Positions 41,915 to 50,476 of a stretch of DNA of 64,000 nucleotides are shown in pieces (the first letter of the stretch is position 1; every line of letters begins with the position of its first letter). The translations under genes were made by a program, and so were the position numbers. Below the pieces are notes generated by a model that had not been told where the DNA came from, ran no database searches, and worked only from the letters and a program-made list of their open reading frames with translations. This DNA comes from Bog-473 sp963717455 (GTDB lineage Bacteria; Actinomycetota; Acidimicrobiia; Acidimicrobiales; RAAP-2), in the NCBI GenBank assembly GCA_963717455.1, contig OY970336.1, positions 992,001 through 1,056,000 of the forward strand, written 5' to 3'.

Positions 41915-42913
41915 ATGCGAGGCGTGCGCGCACCACAGAAGGTGACATTCCGCACCAAGTTCCTGTTGCCGGGCGGCCTCCTCGCCGTGGCCACGCTGGC
42001 GTCGCTGGCGATGTTCTTCCCCGGCACCGACGCCGCCGCCAGCGGGCGCGCCGACACAGCCCAGGTGCCGGCGATCCCCACCAAGCACGTGACGACCAAA
42101 TCGTGCGGCACCCTCAACATCAAGGGCGTCACCGGCACGACGCCCAACGCCGGCAATCCGTTCCTCTCGAGCTCGCGGTTCTGCCTGAACGGCCACCTCA
42201 TCTCCTACGGCAGCCGCTACATCACCTACACCAACCCACCCCGGTCGTTCATCACGGCCGGCCAACTGCTCTTCGCCCAGACGTGCTCGAGCTGCCACGG
42301 CAACAGCGCCAACGGGGTCGGCCCCGACGGGCAGGCGACCATCGGGCCCAACCTGCAGGGCGTGGGCGCCGCCACCGTCGACTTCTGGGTGAGCACGGGC
42401 CGCATGCCGGCCGCCGACGTGAAGGCGGTCGAGGCCGAGCGCCGGGAGAGCAGGCTGACTCCCCTGCAGGCGCTCGAGCTGGCCGCCTGGGTCAACTCGC
42501 TGGACCCGGCGGTGCCCGCCGTGCCCAACCCGCACCTGGCCGGGGCCAACCAGTCGGCGGGGCAGGACCTCTTCTCGCTCAACTGCGCCGCATGCCACAC
42601 CATCGAAGGCTCGGGTGACGCGCTGGCCTTCGGCACGAACGCCCCCTCGCTGCAGGTCCGCTCCATCACGGCCCAGCAGGTGGCCGAGGCGATCCGGATC
42701 GGGCCGGCCAACATGCCCCGGTTCTCGGGCAATCTGACCGACCAGCAAGTCAGCGACATCGTCTCGTACGTGACCGGGCGGCTGCAGCACCCGACCAACC
42801 CCGGCGGCTTCGGTCTGGGTGGTGTCGGACCGGTCGCGGAGGGATTCGTCGCTCTGCTCATCGGCGTGGGTGGCCTCGTCCTCATCTGCTTCTGGATCGG
42901 AGAGCGCTCGTGA
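41915..42913 (+). CDS. qcrC: Di-haem cytochrome c subunit of the bc complex
   Basis: Carries electrons straight from the bc complex to the oxidase in place of a soluble cytochrome c. 332 aa. Two haem c sites are visible: CSSCH from residue 124 and CAACH from residue 224, with Met ligands probably in the TGRMPAAD and PANMPRFSG segments. One N-terminal helix (about 14-32) and a C-terminal helix (FVALLIGVGGLVLICFWIG) anchor it. Residues 53-105, before the first haem domain, form an extra segment with two Cys (KSCGTLNIKGVTG, SRFCLNGHLISYG) not seen in common QcrC. The ATG at 41915 is 2 bases after ctaE. Confidence 0.95.
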   Translation: MRGVRAPQKVTFRTKFLLPGGLLAVATLASLAMFFPGTDAAASGRADTAQVPAIPTKHVTTKSCGTLNIKGVTGTTPNAGNPFLSSSRFCLNGHLISYGSRYITYTNPPRSFITAGQLLFAQTCSSCHGNSANGVGPDGQATIGPNLQGVGAATVDFWVSTGRMPAADVKAVEAERRESRLTPLQALELAAWVNSLDPAVPAVPNPHLAGANQSAGQDLFSLNCAACHTIEGSGDALAFGTNAPSLQVRSITAQQVAEAIRIGPANMPRFSGNLTDQQVSDIVSYVTGRLQHPTNPGGFGLGGVGPVAEGFVALLIGVGGLVLICFWIGERS

Positions 42914-43881
42914 GCGACGCCGACCGCCAGCCCACGCGCACCCGGGTGCCCATGCCGGTCGCCGCGCTGAGCGACCCGCACATGAGCGACGCGGCCAAGC
43001 ACCCGGCGCGGGTCGAGAAGATCATCGGCGTCATCTTCCTGCTGGCCATCGCCTTCCTCGCCCTCTTCGGCGCCGCCTACTGGCAGAACTGGAGCCCCTG
43101 GGAGCTGGGGGGCGCCATCGGCGCAGGCCTGTTCCTGCTCGGCTTCGGCCTCACGGCCTGGGGCAAGTACCTCATGCCGCAGGGACCCTTCGTCGAGGAG
43201 CGGCACCCGCTGGCCTCGAGCCCCGAGGAGCGGGACGCCTTCTCGGCCGCCCTCGTCGAGCGCTCGGCGGTCGTCGTCAAGCGACGCAAGATGCTCGGTG
43301 GCCTCTTCGCGGTCGGCGCCGGCGTCTTCGGCGTCGTCGCCGCGTTCCCACTGATCCGCTCCCTCGGGCCGCTGCCCGAGAACTCCTTCGAGGTGACCGA
43401 CTGGCGCAAGGGGACCGTCCTCGTCGACTCCAACGGACGGCCGGTGCGCAAGGACACCCTCGTCATCGGCGGCATCATGACCGTCTACCCGCAGCACACG
43501 GTCGACCCCCAGACCGGGCAGATCACCGAGAACGGGCAGGCCATCGACCAGACGGTCCTGATCAGGGTGTCCGACCAGCCTCTGGTCCCGCCCACCATGC
43601 CGGGACGGGAGGACTGGACCCCCGACGGGTACGTCGCCTACTCCAAGCTGTGCACCCACCTCGGGTGCCCCGTCGGGCTCTACGAGCAGGAGCTCGAGCT
43701 GCTCGTGTGCCCCTGCCACCAGTCGATGTTCAACGTGCGCAACGGTGCGGTGCCCCAGTTCGGGCCCGCCCCCCGCCCGCTGCCCCAGATGCACCTCGGC
43801 TACAACGACCAGGGCTATCTCATCGCCATGGCGCCCTATGATCAGGCCGTCGGGCCCGGCTTCTGGGAGCGGACCACATGA
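42910..43881 (+). CDS. qcrA: Rieske iron-sulfur subunit of the bc complex
   Basis: The 2Fe-2S protein that accepts an electron from menaquinol. 323 aa. Three N-terminal helices, two near residues 37-77 and one near 135-155 (GGLFAVGAGVFGVVAAFPLI), are typical of actinobacterial QcrA. Cluster ligands are CTHLGC (from C248) and CPCHQS (from C267), followed by FNVRNGAVPQFGPAPRPLPQ. The GTG at 42910 overlaps the qcrC stop. The stop overlaps the qcrB ATG. Confidence 0.96.
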   Translation: MSDADRQPTRTRVPMPVAALSDPHMSDAAKHPARVEKIIGVIFLLAIAFLALFGAAYWQNWSPWELGGAIGAGLFLLGFGLTAWGKYLMPQGPFVEERHPLASSPEERDAFSAALVERSAVVVKRRKMLGGLFAVGAGVFGVVAAFPLIRSLGPLPENSFEVTDWRKGTVLVDSNGRPVRKDTLVIGGIMTVYPQHTVDPQTGQITENGQAIDQTVLIRVSDQPLVPPTMPGREDWTPDGYVAYSKLCTHLGCPVGLYEQELELLVCPCHQSMFNVRNGAVPQFGPAPRPLPQMHLGYNDQGYLIAMAPYDQAVGPGFWERTT

Positions 43882-45440
43882 GCGACAGCGCGGCCAGGAC
43901 GAAGCGCAGCACCAGGGCGGCCAAGGGCCCCTTCGGCCACGTCGGCAAGGTCGTCGGGGAGCTCGACGAGCGGATCGGCGTGGCCAAGGGCGGCCGCGTC
44001 TTCCTCGACAAGATCTTCCCCGACCACTGGTCCTTCATGCTGGGGGAAATCTCGCTCTACTCGTTCGTGGTCCTGCTGGTCACCGGGGTCTTCTTGTCCC
44101 TGTTCTTCGTCCCCTCCACCAACCAGGTGATCTACCACGGCAGCTACGCACCGCTGCGGGGCCAGTGGATGTCGGCCGCCTACAAGTCGACCGTCGACAT
44201 CTCCTTCGACGTGCGCGGCGGCCTGCTCGTCCGCCAGATGCACCACTGGGCCGCCGACATCTTCACCGGCTCGATCGTGGTCCACATGGCCCGCATCTTC
44301 TTCACCGGTGCGTTCCGCAAGCCGCGTGAGCTCAACTGGACCATCGGCCTCACGATGCTGATCCTCGCCATCTTCGAGGGCTTCATCGGGTACTCGCTGC
44401 CCGACGACCTCATCTCGGGTACCGGTCTGCGCATCGGCTACTCCATCGCAGAGTCGATCCCGCTGGTCGGGAGCTACCTCGTCTCGTTCCTCTGGGGCGG
44501 GCGCTTCCCGGGCGACATCATCATCCCCCGCTTCTTCATCATCCACGTGCTGATCATCCCGCTGGTCCTGATCGGGCTCCTCTCCGTACACCTGGGCCTG
44601 CTGGTCCGCCAGAAGCACACGCAGTTCGCCGGGGAAGGGCGCACGGAGGACAACGTGGTGGGCTCACCCATGTTCCCGACCTTCATGGCCAAGACCACCG
44701 GGTTCCTCTTCATGGTGACGGCGGTGACGGCGCTGCTCGGGGCGTTCGCCCAGATCAACCCCATCTGGCAGTTCGGCTCGTACGACGCCTCGAGGATCTC
44801 CTACGCCGTCCAGCCCGACTGGTACATGGGGTGGCTCGACGGCGCCCTCCGCATCTGGCCGTCGTGGGAGTTCGCGGCATTCGGGCACACCATCCCCTTG
44901 GAGGTCTTCTTGCCCGCGGTGGTGCTTCCCGGCATCATCTTCACCATCTGCTACATGTGGCCCGGGCTCGAGCGACGGGTGACCGGTGACGTCGCGATGC
45001 ACAACCTGCTCGATCGGCCGCGCGACAGACCGAAGCGCACGGCCGCGGGAGTGGCGATGTTCGCCCTCCTGTTCACGCTCTTCGGGGCGAGCTCGACCGA
45101 CGTCCTGGCCAACTTCTTCCACGTCTCGCTCAACCAGGTCCTGTGGTTCTTCCGCATCGCCGTGTTCGTGATCCCGGTCGTCTCGGCTCTCGTCACCTAC
45201 CAGTTGTGCAAGGAGATGCAGGGGGTGCACGGCATCGGCAAGCGCAAGCGGGCGGTGATCGTGCAGCGTTCCGCCCAAGGCGAGTACGTCACCGTCCCGA
45301 CGCCGCCCCGCCCCGACGACGAGCACATCGAGCTCGACCCCGAGCCGGTGCCGGTGCGCATCGACATCGAGCCACTCAGCAACGGCGGCAGCCGTGAGCC
45401 CGAGAGCTCACCCACGGGTGTGCGCCAGGTCACCCGCTGA
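43878..45440 (+). CDS. qcrB: Cytochrome b subunit of the bc complex
   Basis: Quinol-oxidising membrane subunit with two haems b. 520 aa with eight to nine helices. Haem-ligand histidines lie in RQMHHWAADIFTGSIVVHMA and in FFIIHVLIIPLVLIGLLSVH. The Qo motif is PDWY (in YAVQPDWYMGWLDG), the actinobacterial version of PEWY. A C-terminal cytoplasmic tail of about 90 residues after the last helix includes HGIGKRKRAVIVQRSAQGEY. The ATG at 43878 overlaps qcrA, and the final TGA overlaps a CTG that seems to start the next gene. Confidence 0.96.
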   Translation: MSDSAARTKRSTRAAKGPFGHVGKVVGELDERIGVAKGGRVFLDKIFPDHWSFMLGEISLYSFVVLLVTGVFLSLFFVPSTNQVIYHGSYAPLRGQWMSAAYKSTVDISFDVRGGLLVRQMHHWAADIFTGSIVVHMARIFFTGAFRKPRELNWTIGLTMLILAIFEGFIGYSLPDDLISGTGLRIGYSIAESIPLVGSYLVSFLWGGRFPGDIIIPRFFIIHVLIIPLVLIGLLSVHLGLLVRQKHTQFAGEGRTEDNVVGSPMFPTFMAKTTGFLFMVTAVTALLGAFAQINPIWQFGSYDASRISYAVQPDWYMGWLDGALRIWPSWEFAAFGHTIPLEVFLPAVVLPGIIFTICYMWPGLERRVTGDVAMHNLLDRPRDRPKRTAAGVAMFALLFTLFGASSTDVLANFFHVSLNQVLWFFRIAVFVIPVVSALVTYQLCKEMQGVHGIGKRKRAVIVQRSAQGEYVTVPTPPRPDDEHIELDPEPVPVRIDIEPLSNGGSREPESSPTGVRQVTR

Positions 45441-46330
45441 GCAGACATCGGGACCGGGCCACCGCCCGCGACCTGTGGGTCGTCCTCGAGTCCGTCCACG
45501 CCGTCACCTACTTCGCGCCGGAGGCACGCACCGCGCTGCATGAGGCGGGGCTGCGCGGTTTCTGGTCGGGCTACTTCGCTGCTCGCGCCGCGCCGCTCGG
45601 GCGGGTCGGGCCCGGTCCGGTGACCGCCGCGTTCTACAACTTCCACCCGGGCATGGTGGCGCGGGCGCTCCCGGGGTGCTGGGACGTCGTGTCGCCCGAG
45701 ACGCTGTGCCGCGTGCGGGCCATCGCCGCCGCCGACGCGCTCAGCGAGGTGTGCGGCACACAGGCCCGGTCCGTTCTCGTGGCCGCCCTCCCCCTGTTGC
45801 GGCGTGCCGTGGCCGCCTGCGGCGGCGACGGGCGGGTCATGGCGGGGGCCAACCGGTCTCTGTGGCCGGTCATCGGTCCGGCTCTCGGCACCGCGGGGCT
45901 CGGTGAGGCCTGGCAGGCCTGCACGGCACTGCGCGAGCACCGCGGCGACGGGCACACCGCCGCGCTCCTGGCCAACGGGCTCAGCGGCCTGGAGTCCCAC
46001 CTGCTCGCCGCGGCGACCAAGGCGATCCCCACCGCCGTGCTGCGGGAGAATCGCGGCTGGAGCGAGGAGGAGTGGGGGGGCGCCCTCGAGGCGCTCACGG
46101 TCCGTGGCCTCCTCCACGATGACGGGCGGGCCACCGACACCGGGCGCTCCCTGCACGGGGCGGTGGAGGATCTCACCGACCGCCTGGCCGAGCCCGCCTA
46201 CGCCGCGCTCAGCGACGCGGCACGCGCGGACCTCCACGGTGCCCTGTCGGCCTGCGCGATCGACATCGCCGCGTCCGGCCTGCTGCCTTTCCCAAACCCG
46301 ATGGGGCTGCCGCGCGCCCGACCGGGCTAG
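45437..46330 (+). CDS. SCO6745-like family protein, apparently CTG-initiated
   Basis: A helical protein of unknown function, resembling the actinobacterial SCO6745 family. The family-like sequence begins right after qcrB: ARDLWVVLESVHAVTYFAPE, then GLRGFWSGYFAARAAPLG and AAFYNFHPGMVARALPG, and continues to the stop at 46330. No ATG, GTG or TTG lies in frame between the upstream stop at 45395 and the GTG at 45620, which would cut off about 60 conserved residues. The codon overlapping the qcrB stop is CTG in CTGA, exactly where an ATGA or GTGA coupling site would be. I therefore choose CTG 45437 (297 aa). A start at 45620 (236 aa) is the fallback. Confidence 0.72.
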   Translation: MSRHRDRATARDLWVVLESVHAVTYFAPEARTALHEAGLRGFWSGYFAARAAPLGRVGPGPVTAAFYNFHPGMVARALPGCWDVVSPETLCRVRAIAAADALSEVCGTQARSVLVAALPLLRRAVAACGGDGRVMAGANRSLWPVIGPALGTAGLGEAWQACTALREHRGDGHTAALLANGLSGLESHLLAAATKAIPTAVLRENRGWSEEEWGGALEALTVRGLLHDDGRATDTGRSLHGAVEDLTDRLAEPAYAALSDAARADLHGALSACAIDIAASGLLPFPNPMGLPRARPG

Positions 46331-47199
46331 AGATGCCTCGGTGGCGGCCAGCCCGCCACGAGGCCGAGCTCCCTGCACAGCGAGCGGGAGGAGACCATCT
46401 GGCCCGCGTGGCGCCCCGCATCGGGGTCGTCAGCGAGCCAGGCAGCCACCTCGCCCGCCACGTCGGGCGGCGCGGGCAGGTGACCGGCGCCGACGAGCAC
46501 CTTGTCCATGCCCGATGCCCGCATGGACTCGGTGAGGGTGAGGCCAGGTGCGATGGAGAAGGCCCAGATGCCCTGTGAGGCGAACTCGACGTGGCAGATG
46601 TCCGTGACGCGGTGGAACGCCGCCTTGGCGGCGGCGTAGGCGACACCCCACCCACCGGCCCCCGCCGGTGCGGGCGGCGTCGTGAAGGCCGCCTCGGAGA
46701 GCATGTTCACGAGGCGGCCCTGCCCGCGCTCGAGCATCTGGGGAAGCAGGAGCTGGGTCAGCAGGAGTGGATGGAGGTAGTCACCCACCAGGCACCGCTC
46801 GGCCAGCTCGAGGGGGAGGTCCAGCAGCCGGTCCATCGTCCCGGGCCCCTGGTAGATGGCGTTGTTGACCAGGACGTCGATTCGGCCCATCTCGGCCAGC
46901 GCCACCTCGGCCGCCCGCTCGACCGACGCCCGGTCCATCAGGTCCATGGGCACCGCCAGGCAGGCGCGCCCGAGCGCCGTGATCTCGGCCTCGGTCGAGT
47001 CCAGGCTGCCGGCGATGGGCACGGGCTCGTCGTGCGCCAGGACGCTCGAGGGCGAGGCGCGGCCGTCGCCCTCGTGCACCGTGCGGGCCGTGATGACCAC
47101 GTCGAAGCCGCGCCGGGCCAGGGCGACCGCGGCGCAGCGCCCGATGCCGCGGCTGGCGCCGGTGACGAGGGCCACCCTGTGCGTGTCGGCGCCCGCCAC
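46327..47199 (-). CDS. Short-chain dehydrogenase/reductase
   Basis: A 290-aa NAD(P)-dependent oxidoreductase. The Rossmann motif VALVTGASRGIGRCAAVALA, VLVNNAIYQGPG, the catalytic segment with Ser in NMLSEAAF and Tyr/Lys in VAYAAAKAAFHRV, and SIAPGLTLTES are present. An insert of about 30 residues after the first strand-helix unit (EGDGRASPSSVLAHDEPVP) lengthens it relative to classical SDRs. The GTG at 47199 shares one base with the stop of the upstream SDR, so they form an operon. Its stop shares the palindrome CTAG with the convergent SCO6745-like gene. The substrate is unknown. Confidence 0.88.
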   Translation of the reverse strand: MAGADTHRVALVTGASRGIGRCAAVALARRGFDVVITARTVHEGDGRASPSSVLAHDEPVPIAGSLDSTEAEITALGRACLAVPMDLMDRASVERAAEVALAEMGRIDVLVNNAIYQGPGTMDRLLDLPLELAERCLVGDYLHPLLLTQLLLPQMLERGQGRLVNMLSEAAFTTPPAPAGAGGWGVAYAAAKAAFHRVTDICHVEFASQGIWAFSIAPGLTLTESMRASGMDKVLVGAGHLPAPPDVAGEVAAWLADDPDAGRHAGQMVSSRSLCRELGLVAGWPPPRHL

Positions 47200-47966
47200 T
47201 ACATCATCCCGGCGATCTGATGGCCGCCATCGACATGGAGCACCTGGCCGTTCACGTAAGCGGACGCGTCGCTGCACAGGAACACCACGACGCGGGCGAT
47301 GTCGTCGGGGGTGCCGAGGCGGCGGGTGGGGTTGGCCTCGGCCAGACGGCGCTGCACCTCGGCCGGCACGTTGGCCGCTGCGGTGGCGGTGAGGATGAAG
47401 CCGGGGGCGATGGCGTTGGCCCGGATGCCGTCCCGGCCGTAGCGGGTGGCCAGGTGACGAGTCAGCTGGTTCAGGGCGGCCTTCGAGACGCCGTATGCCA
47501 CGCGGGTCGACTCGCCGATGGTGCTGGTGCCCGAGGAGATCGTGACGATCGACCCGCCCCCACGCGCCGCCATGACAGGGATGGCGCTCCGCGCCAGGAG
47601 CAGCGCACCCCGCGTCGTGGTCTCGATCACCCGGTCCCACACGCCGAGGTCGACGCCGCCCGCGTCGGTGTCGAGCCGGGGGTGGCTCCACGCGGCATTG
47701 TGGTCGACGCAATCGACGCCGCCGAACTCGGTCACGGCGCGCCCGACGAACGCCGCCACGGAGGCTTCGCTGCGCACGTCGCAGTGCACGCCGACCGCCC
47801 GCCCGCCCGCGGCGGACACCTCGTCGGCCACCGACACCGCCCCCTCGGCGGCCACGTCGCCGATCACCACTGCGGCGCCCTCGGCACCGAGCCGCAGTGC
47901 CGTGGCGCGGCCGATGTCCGAGGCTCCGCCGCTGAGGAGCACCACCTTGCCGTCGAGCTGCCCCAC
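47199..47966 (-). CDS. Short-chain dehydrogenase/reductase
   Basis: A 255-aa classical SDR resembling 3-oxoacyl-ACP reductase or similar alcohol dehydrogenases. It has VVLLSGGASDIGRATALRLG, CDVRSEASVAAFV, a variant HNAAW where NNAG is usual, the catalytic Ser in VTISSGTST, YGVSKAALN with Tyr and Lys, and IAPGFILT. The end VNGQVLHVDGGHQIAGMM is the standard C-terminal pattern. The GTG at 47966 is the start. A 15-codon mini-ORF (ATG 48023 to stop 47976) lies just upstream. Co-transcription with the second SDR suggests consecutive steps on one substrate. Confidence 0.9.
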   Translation of the reverse strand: MGQLDGKVVLLSGGASDIGRATALRLGAEGAAVVIGDVAAEGAVSVADEVSAAGGRAVGVHCDVRSEASVAAFVGRAVTEFGGVDCVDHNAAWSHPRLDTDAGGVDLGVWDRVIETTTRGALLLARSAIPVMAARGGGSIVTISSGTSTIGESTRVAYGVSKAALNQLTRHLATRYGRDGIRANAIAPGFILTATAAANVPAEVQRRLAEANPTRRLGTPDDIARVVVFLCSDASAYVNGQVLHVDGGHQIAGMM

Positions 47967-48126
47967 GTCAGCGGCTCAGGCCCGACCGGTACGCACGCCG
48001 CCCGTCTCGAGCTCGTTGACCATCGGCCCATCGTAGGGGCAGGCCGACCCCTCCCACCAGGGACTCTGATCATCGGGGGGAGCGCTCGATTGGGCTGCGG
48101 GGCAGGCCTCATGGCAGCATCGCGCT

Positions 48127-48789
48127 GTGCGCGTCCACCGCAGTTTCGCCTTCGTCGACGTGTCGGGATTCACCGCGCTGACGGAGCTCGAGGGGGACGA
48201 GCGGGCCGTGGACGTGCTGACCGCGTTCCGCGCGCTGCTGCGCGACATCTGCGCCCGCCGGGGGGTGCGGATCGCCAAGTGGCTGGGCGACGGCGTCATG
48301 CTGGTGTGCGTCGAGACCCGCCCCCTGCTCGAGACGATCCTGGAGCTGCACTTCGTGGTCGGCGTGGTCTCGGGCCCGGTCAAGACCGTCTCCATCCGCT
48401 CGGGCGTCAACGCGGGCGAGGTGATCCTGATGGAGGGCGACGACTACGTGGGGCACTGCGTGAACGTGGCGGCGCGACTGTGCGACCTGGCTCCAGCGGG
48501 TCAAGCGCTCGCGACCCCGTCGGTCATGACGCACCTGCCGAGTTGGGGGGTGGCCGTGTCGCAGACCCACGTCACGCTGCGCGGCGTCGAAAAGCCGGTG
48601 CCCGCGTCGAGCATCCAGATGGCCCATGGCGGCCCGGACGTCTCCCTCGACCCCATCTGCGGCCTGCCGCTGACCCACGACACAGCCGAGGAGGTCGCCC
48701 ATGATGTCCGGGGCTCCGTCGTGCTGTTCTGCTCGCCGGGATGCGTCGACACCTGGCGCCGCCGGCCCGCTCGGAGCGGCCGGGCCTGA
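48127..48789 (+). CDS. Class III adenylate/guanylate cyclase with C-terminal YHS-like metal-binding segment
   Basis: A 220-aa soluble nucleotide cyclase. The metal-binding Asp pair sits in FAFVDVSGFT (Asp11) and KWLGDGVMLV, with the substrate-selecting Lys just before the second Asp. GVNAGEVILMEGDDYVG and CVNVAARLCDLA supply the Asn/Arg transition-state pair. The last 50 residues (DPICGLPLTHDTAEE, VVLFCSPGCVDTW) look like a YHS domain, with three cysteines in a DPxCG...FCSxxC pattern, possibly sensing metal or redox state. The GTG at 48127 is the start. It precedes a GGDEF gene on the same strand by about 90 bases. Confidence 0.85.
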   Translation: MRVHRSFAFVDVSGFTALTELEGDERAVDVLTAFRALLRDICARRGVRIAKWLGDGVMLVCVETRPLLETILELHFVVGVVSGPVKTVSIRSGVNAGEVILMEGDDYVGHCVNVAARLCDLAPAGQALATPSVMTHLPSWGVAVSQTHVTLRGVEKPVPASSIQMAHGGPDVSLDPICGLPLTHDTAEEVAHDVRGSVVLFCSPGCVDTWRRRPARSGRA

Positions 48790-48878
48790 GCCCTCGCGTC
48801 CCGCGGTCCCCGACACCACCCCGCGCCGGGCGAGACCCTCAACCGAGGTTGCGATCGTGCCGATACCCGGGTGGGCGA

Positions 48879-50105
48879 ATGAGGGAGAGCCGGGAATCGG
48901 GGATGCGTCAACCCCCAGCACACGACACGTCGAGGAACCTGGCCAGCTTCTGGCGGGGCTACGTCCAGATCGGTGTCCTGACCTACACCATGGGGGCGCT
49001 CGCAGTCGTGGTCTACGCGCTGTCCACCTCGGTGCCCCACCGGCAGGCGCTGGTCATCCTCGGATGCCTCAGCCTCGCCACCTCCGTCGGGCCCTTCCGA
49101 TGGCTCGGCCTTCGCCTCGTGTCGACCCGGTGGTCGAGCGCGTTCTTCACCTCGTGGGCCGCCTGCACCTTCGTCTTCATCGCCGCGGGGGCCGTCGCCG
49201 ATGGCGGCGTCCGCAGCCCCATCTCCTACTTCCTCGTCCTCCCGATGCTGTTCGTCGGCCTGGCCTACTCGGCGGTGACGGTGTCGTTCCTTGCCGCCTT
49301 CGGTATCGCGACGACTCTGGTGGTCGGGGTCCTCACGCCGTCTGGCAGCTGGTCCACCACGGCGTTCCTGGCGTTGGCCATGGTCATCGCCGGCGTCATC
49401 ACGGCGGCGGCGTCGCTCTTTCGGGACCGCCTGATGAGCCAGCTGATGGATGCGGCGACTCACGATGCGCTCACCGGCTGCCTCAGCCGTGGGGCGTTCC
49501 AGGAGCGGCTCGACCACGAAGCCAGGCGGGCTCGACGCCACCACGCGACGTTCAGCATCATCGTGGCCGACATGGACAACCTCAAGACGGTCAACGACTC
49601 AGGCGGGCACCACTCCGGGGACCGGGCCCTGCGTTCGCTCGCCGCCGTGCTGAGCCAGGCCGCTCGCGAGACTGACGTCGTCGGCCGGCTGGGCGGTGAC
49701 GAGTTCGCGATGCTCCTGCACGAGTCCGACCAGGACGCAGCGCTGAGGGTGGCCAAGCGGCTCAGCCAGGCGATGCACACCGTGACGGGCTCGGACCTGG
49801 TCACCGCAAGCCTCGGCGTGAGCACGTGGTTGGGCCCGGACGACCGTCCCGACGAGCTGCTCCACCGAGCCGACGTCGCCCTCTACGCGGCGAAGCGGAC
49901 GGGACGCGACCGCTGCCGCGGCCTGGGAGCCCTCCTTGTCGGAGGCGCAGGCCGGTCTCCAATGGCTGGGACGGCGCCCCCGGCGTGTCAGGTCGGCGAC
50001 CCGGACCTGACACGCCGGCGCCTCAGTCCGAGTCGACGTAGGTGCTACCGACGGGGGAGACGAGCACGATGCGCACGCGGCCGTCCGCCTCCTCGGAGAT
50101 CCTGA
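48879..50105 (+). CDS. Membrane GGDEF protein (diguanylate cyclase)
   Basis: About 408 aa. Roughly six N-terminal helices (from FWRGYVQIGVLTYTMGAL to VIAGVITAAASLF) are followed by a GGDEF domain beginning DALTGCLSRGAFQERLDHE. The catalytic motif is intact (RLGGDEFAML), and DMDNLKTVNDSGGHHSGD supplies metal and GTP contacts, so c-di-GMP synthesis is likely. I see no RxxD inhibitory site directly before GGDEF. The ATG at 48879 or 48903 may be the start; neither has a strong ribosome site. The final 60 residues after GRDRCRGL are a low-complexity Arg-rich run that passes through a strong hairpin and overlaps the convergent gene, so the true C-terminus may be shorter. Confidence 0.87.
   Translation: MRESRESGMRQPPAHDTSRNLASFWRGYVQIGVLTYTMGALAVVVYALSTSVPHRQALVILGCLSLATSVGPFRWLGLRLVSTRWSSAFFTSWAACTFVFIAAGAVADGGVRSPISYFLVLPMLFVGLAYSAVTVSFLAAFGIATTLVVGVLTPSGSWSTTAFLALAMVIAGVITAAASLFRDRLMSQLMDAATHDALTGCLSRGAFQERLDHEARRARRHHATFSIIVADMDNLKTVNDSGGHHSGDRALRSLAAVLSQAARETDVVGRLGGDEFAMLLHESDQDAALRVAKRLSQAMHTVTGSDLVTASLGVSTWLGPDDRPDELLHRADVALYAAKRTGRDRCRGLGALLVGGAGRSPMAGTAPPACQVGDPDLTRRRLSPSRRRCYRRGRRARCARGRPPPRRS
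49980..50018. terminator. Long perfect hairpin between convergent genes
   Basis: Arms of 15 bases (CCGGCGTGTCAGGTC at 49980-49994 and GACCTGACACGCCGG at 50004-50018) pair perfectly around a 9-base loop. The hairpin lies just beyond the stop of the leftward gene (50023) and inside the reading tail of the GGDEF gene. It is the strongest stem in the window and is a likely bidirectional terminator, although no T run follows on either side. Confidence 0.6.
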
Positions 50106-50394
50106 CCTCCATCGTGTCGCCCCGCTCCCAGTCGACGAACACCGCGGCGCCGTCCTCGAAGGCGCTCTCGAGCGCGCCGATGATCGCCTGGTCGAGCGAC
50201 GGCGGTATGGCGTCGAGCACGGCCCGCGCCTCGACGACCAGCTCCGTGTCCAGTTCCTCGAGCACCCCGACCGCCTCGACGGCCTCGCGGACCGTGTCGG
50301 CCCCTTCGACCGCGGACTGCGCCCTCTCGTAGGCCGCTTGGTTGTCGCCGCCGAGCATCGCGTTGAGGGACCTCGTCATGACCGCACCTACCAT
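50023..50394 (-). CDS. Small acidic protein of unknown function
   Basis: A 123-aa soluble protein that I do not recognise. It has a helical N-terminal half (AAYERAQSAVEGADTVREAV, ELDTELVVEARAVLDAIPPS) and a C-terminal beta-rich part (AAVFVDWERGDTMEVRISEE, VRIVLVSPVGSTYVDSD), strongly acidic overall. The ATG at 50394 is chosen; a TTG at 50412 and an ATG at 50379 are alternatives. Codon use and the lack of low-complexity sequence suggest a real gene. It is divergent from the hydrolase-like/cyclase fusion gene and convergent with the GGDEF gene. Confidence 0.65.
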   Translation of the reverse strand: MVGAVMTRSLNAMLGGDNQAAYERAQSAVEGADTVREAVEAVGVLEELDTELVVEARAVLDAIPPSLDQAIIGALESAFEDGAAVFVDWERGDTMEVRISEEADGRVRIVLVSPVGSTYVDSD

Positions 50395-50476
50395 GGGCGC
50401 ACCATAACGCAATGGCTATGTGACTCGCTGGAGAACGGGGGACCGCCAGTTGCCATCGTCCTTTCTCGAACCGCAG

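Noticed and set aside
49920..50105. Frameshift at the end of the GGDEF gene
   Set aside because: The Arg-rich tail is suspicious, but no other frame offers recognisable sequence or a clearly correct stop, so no specific indel can be proposed.
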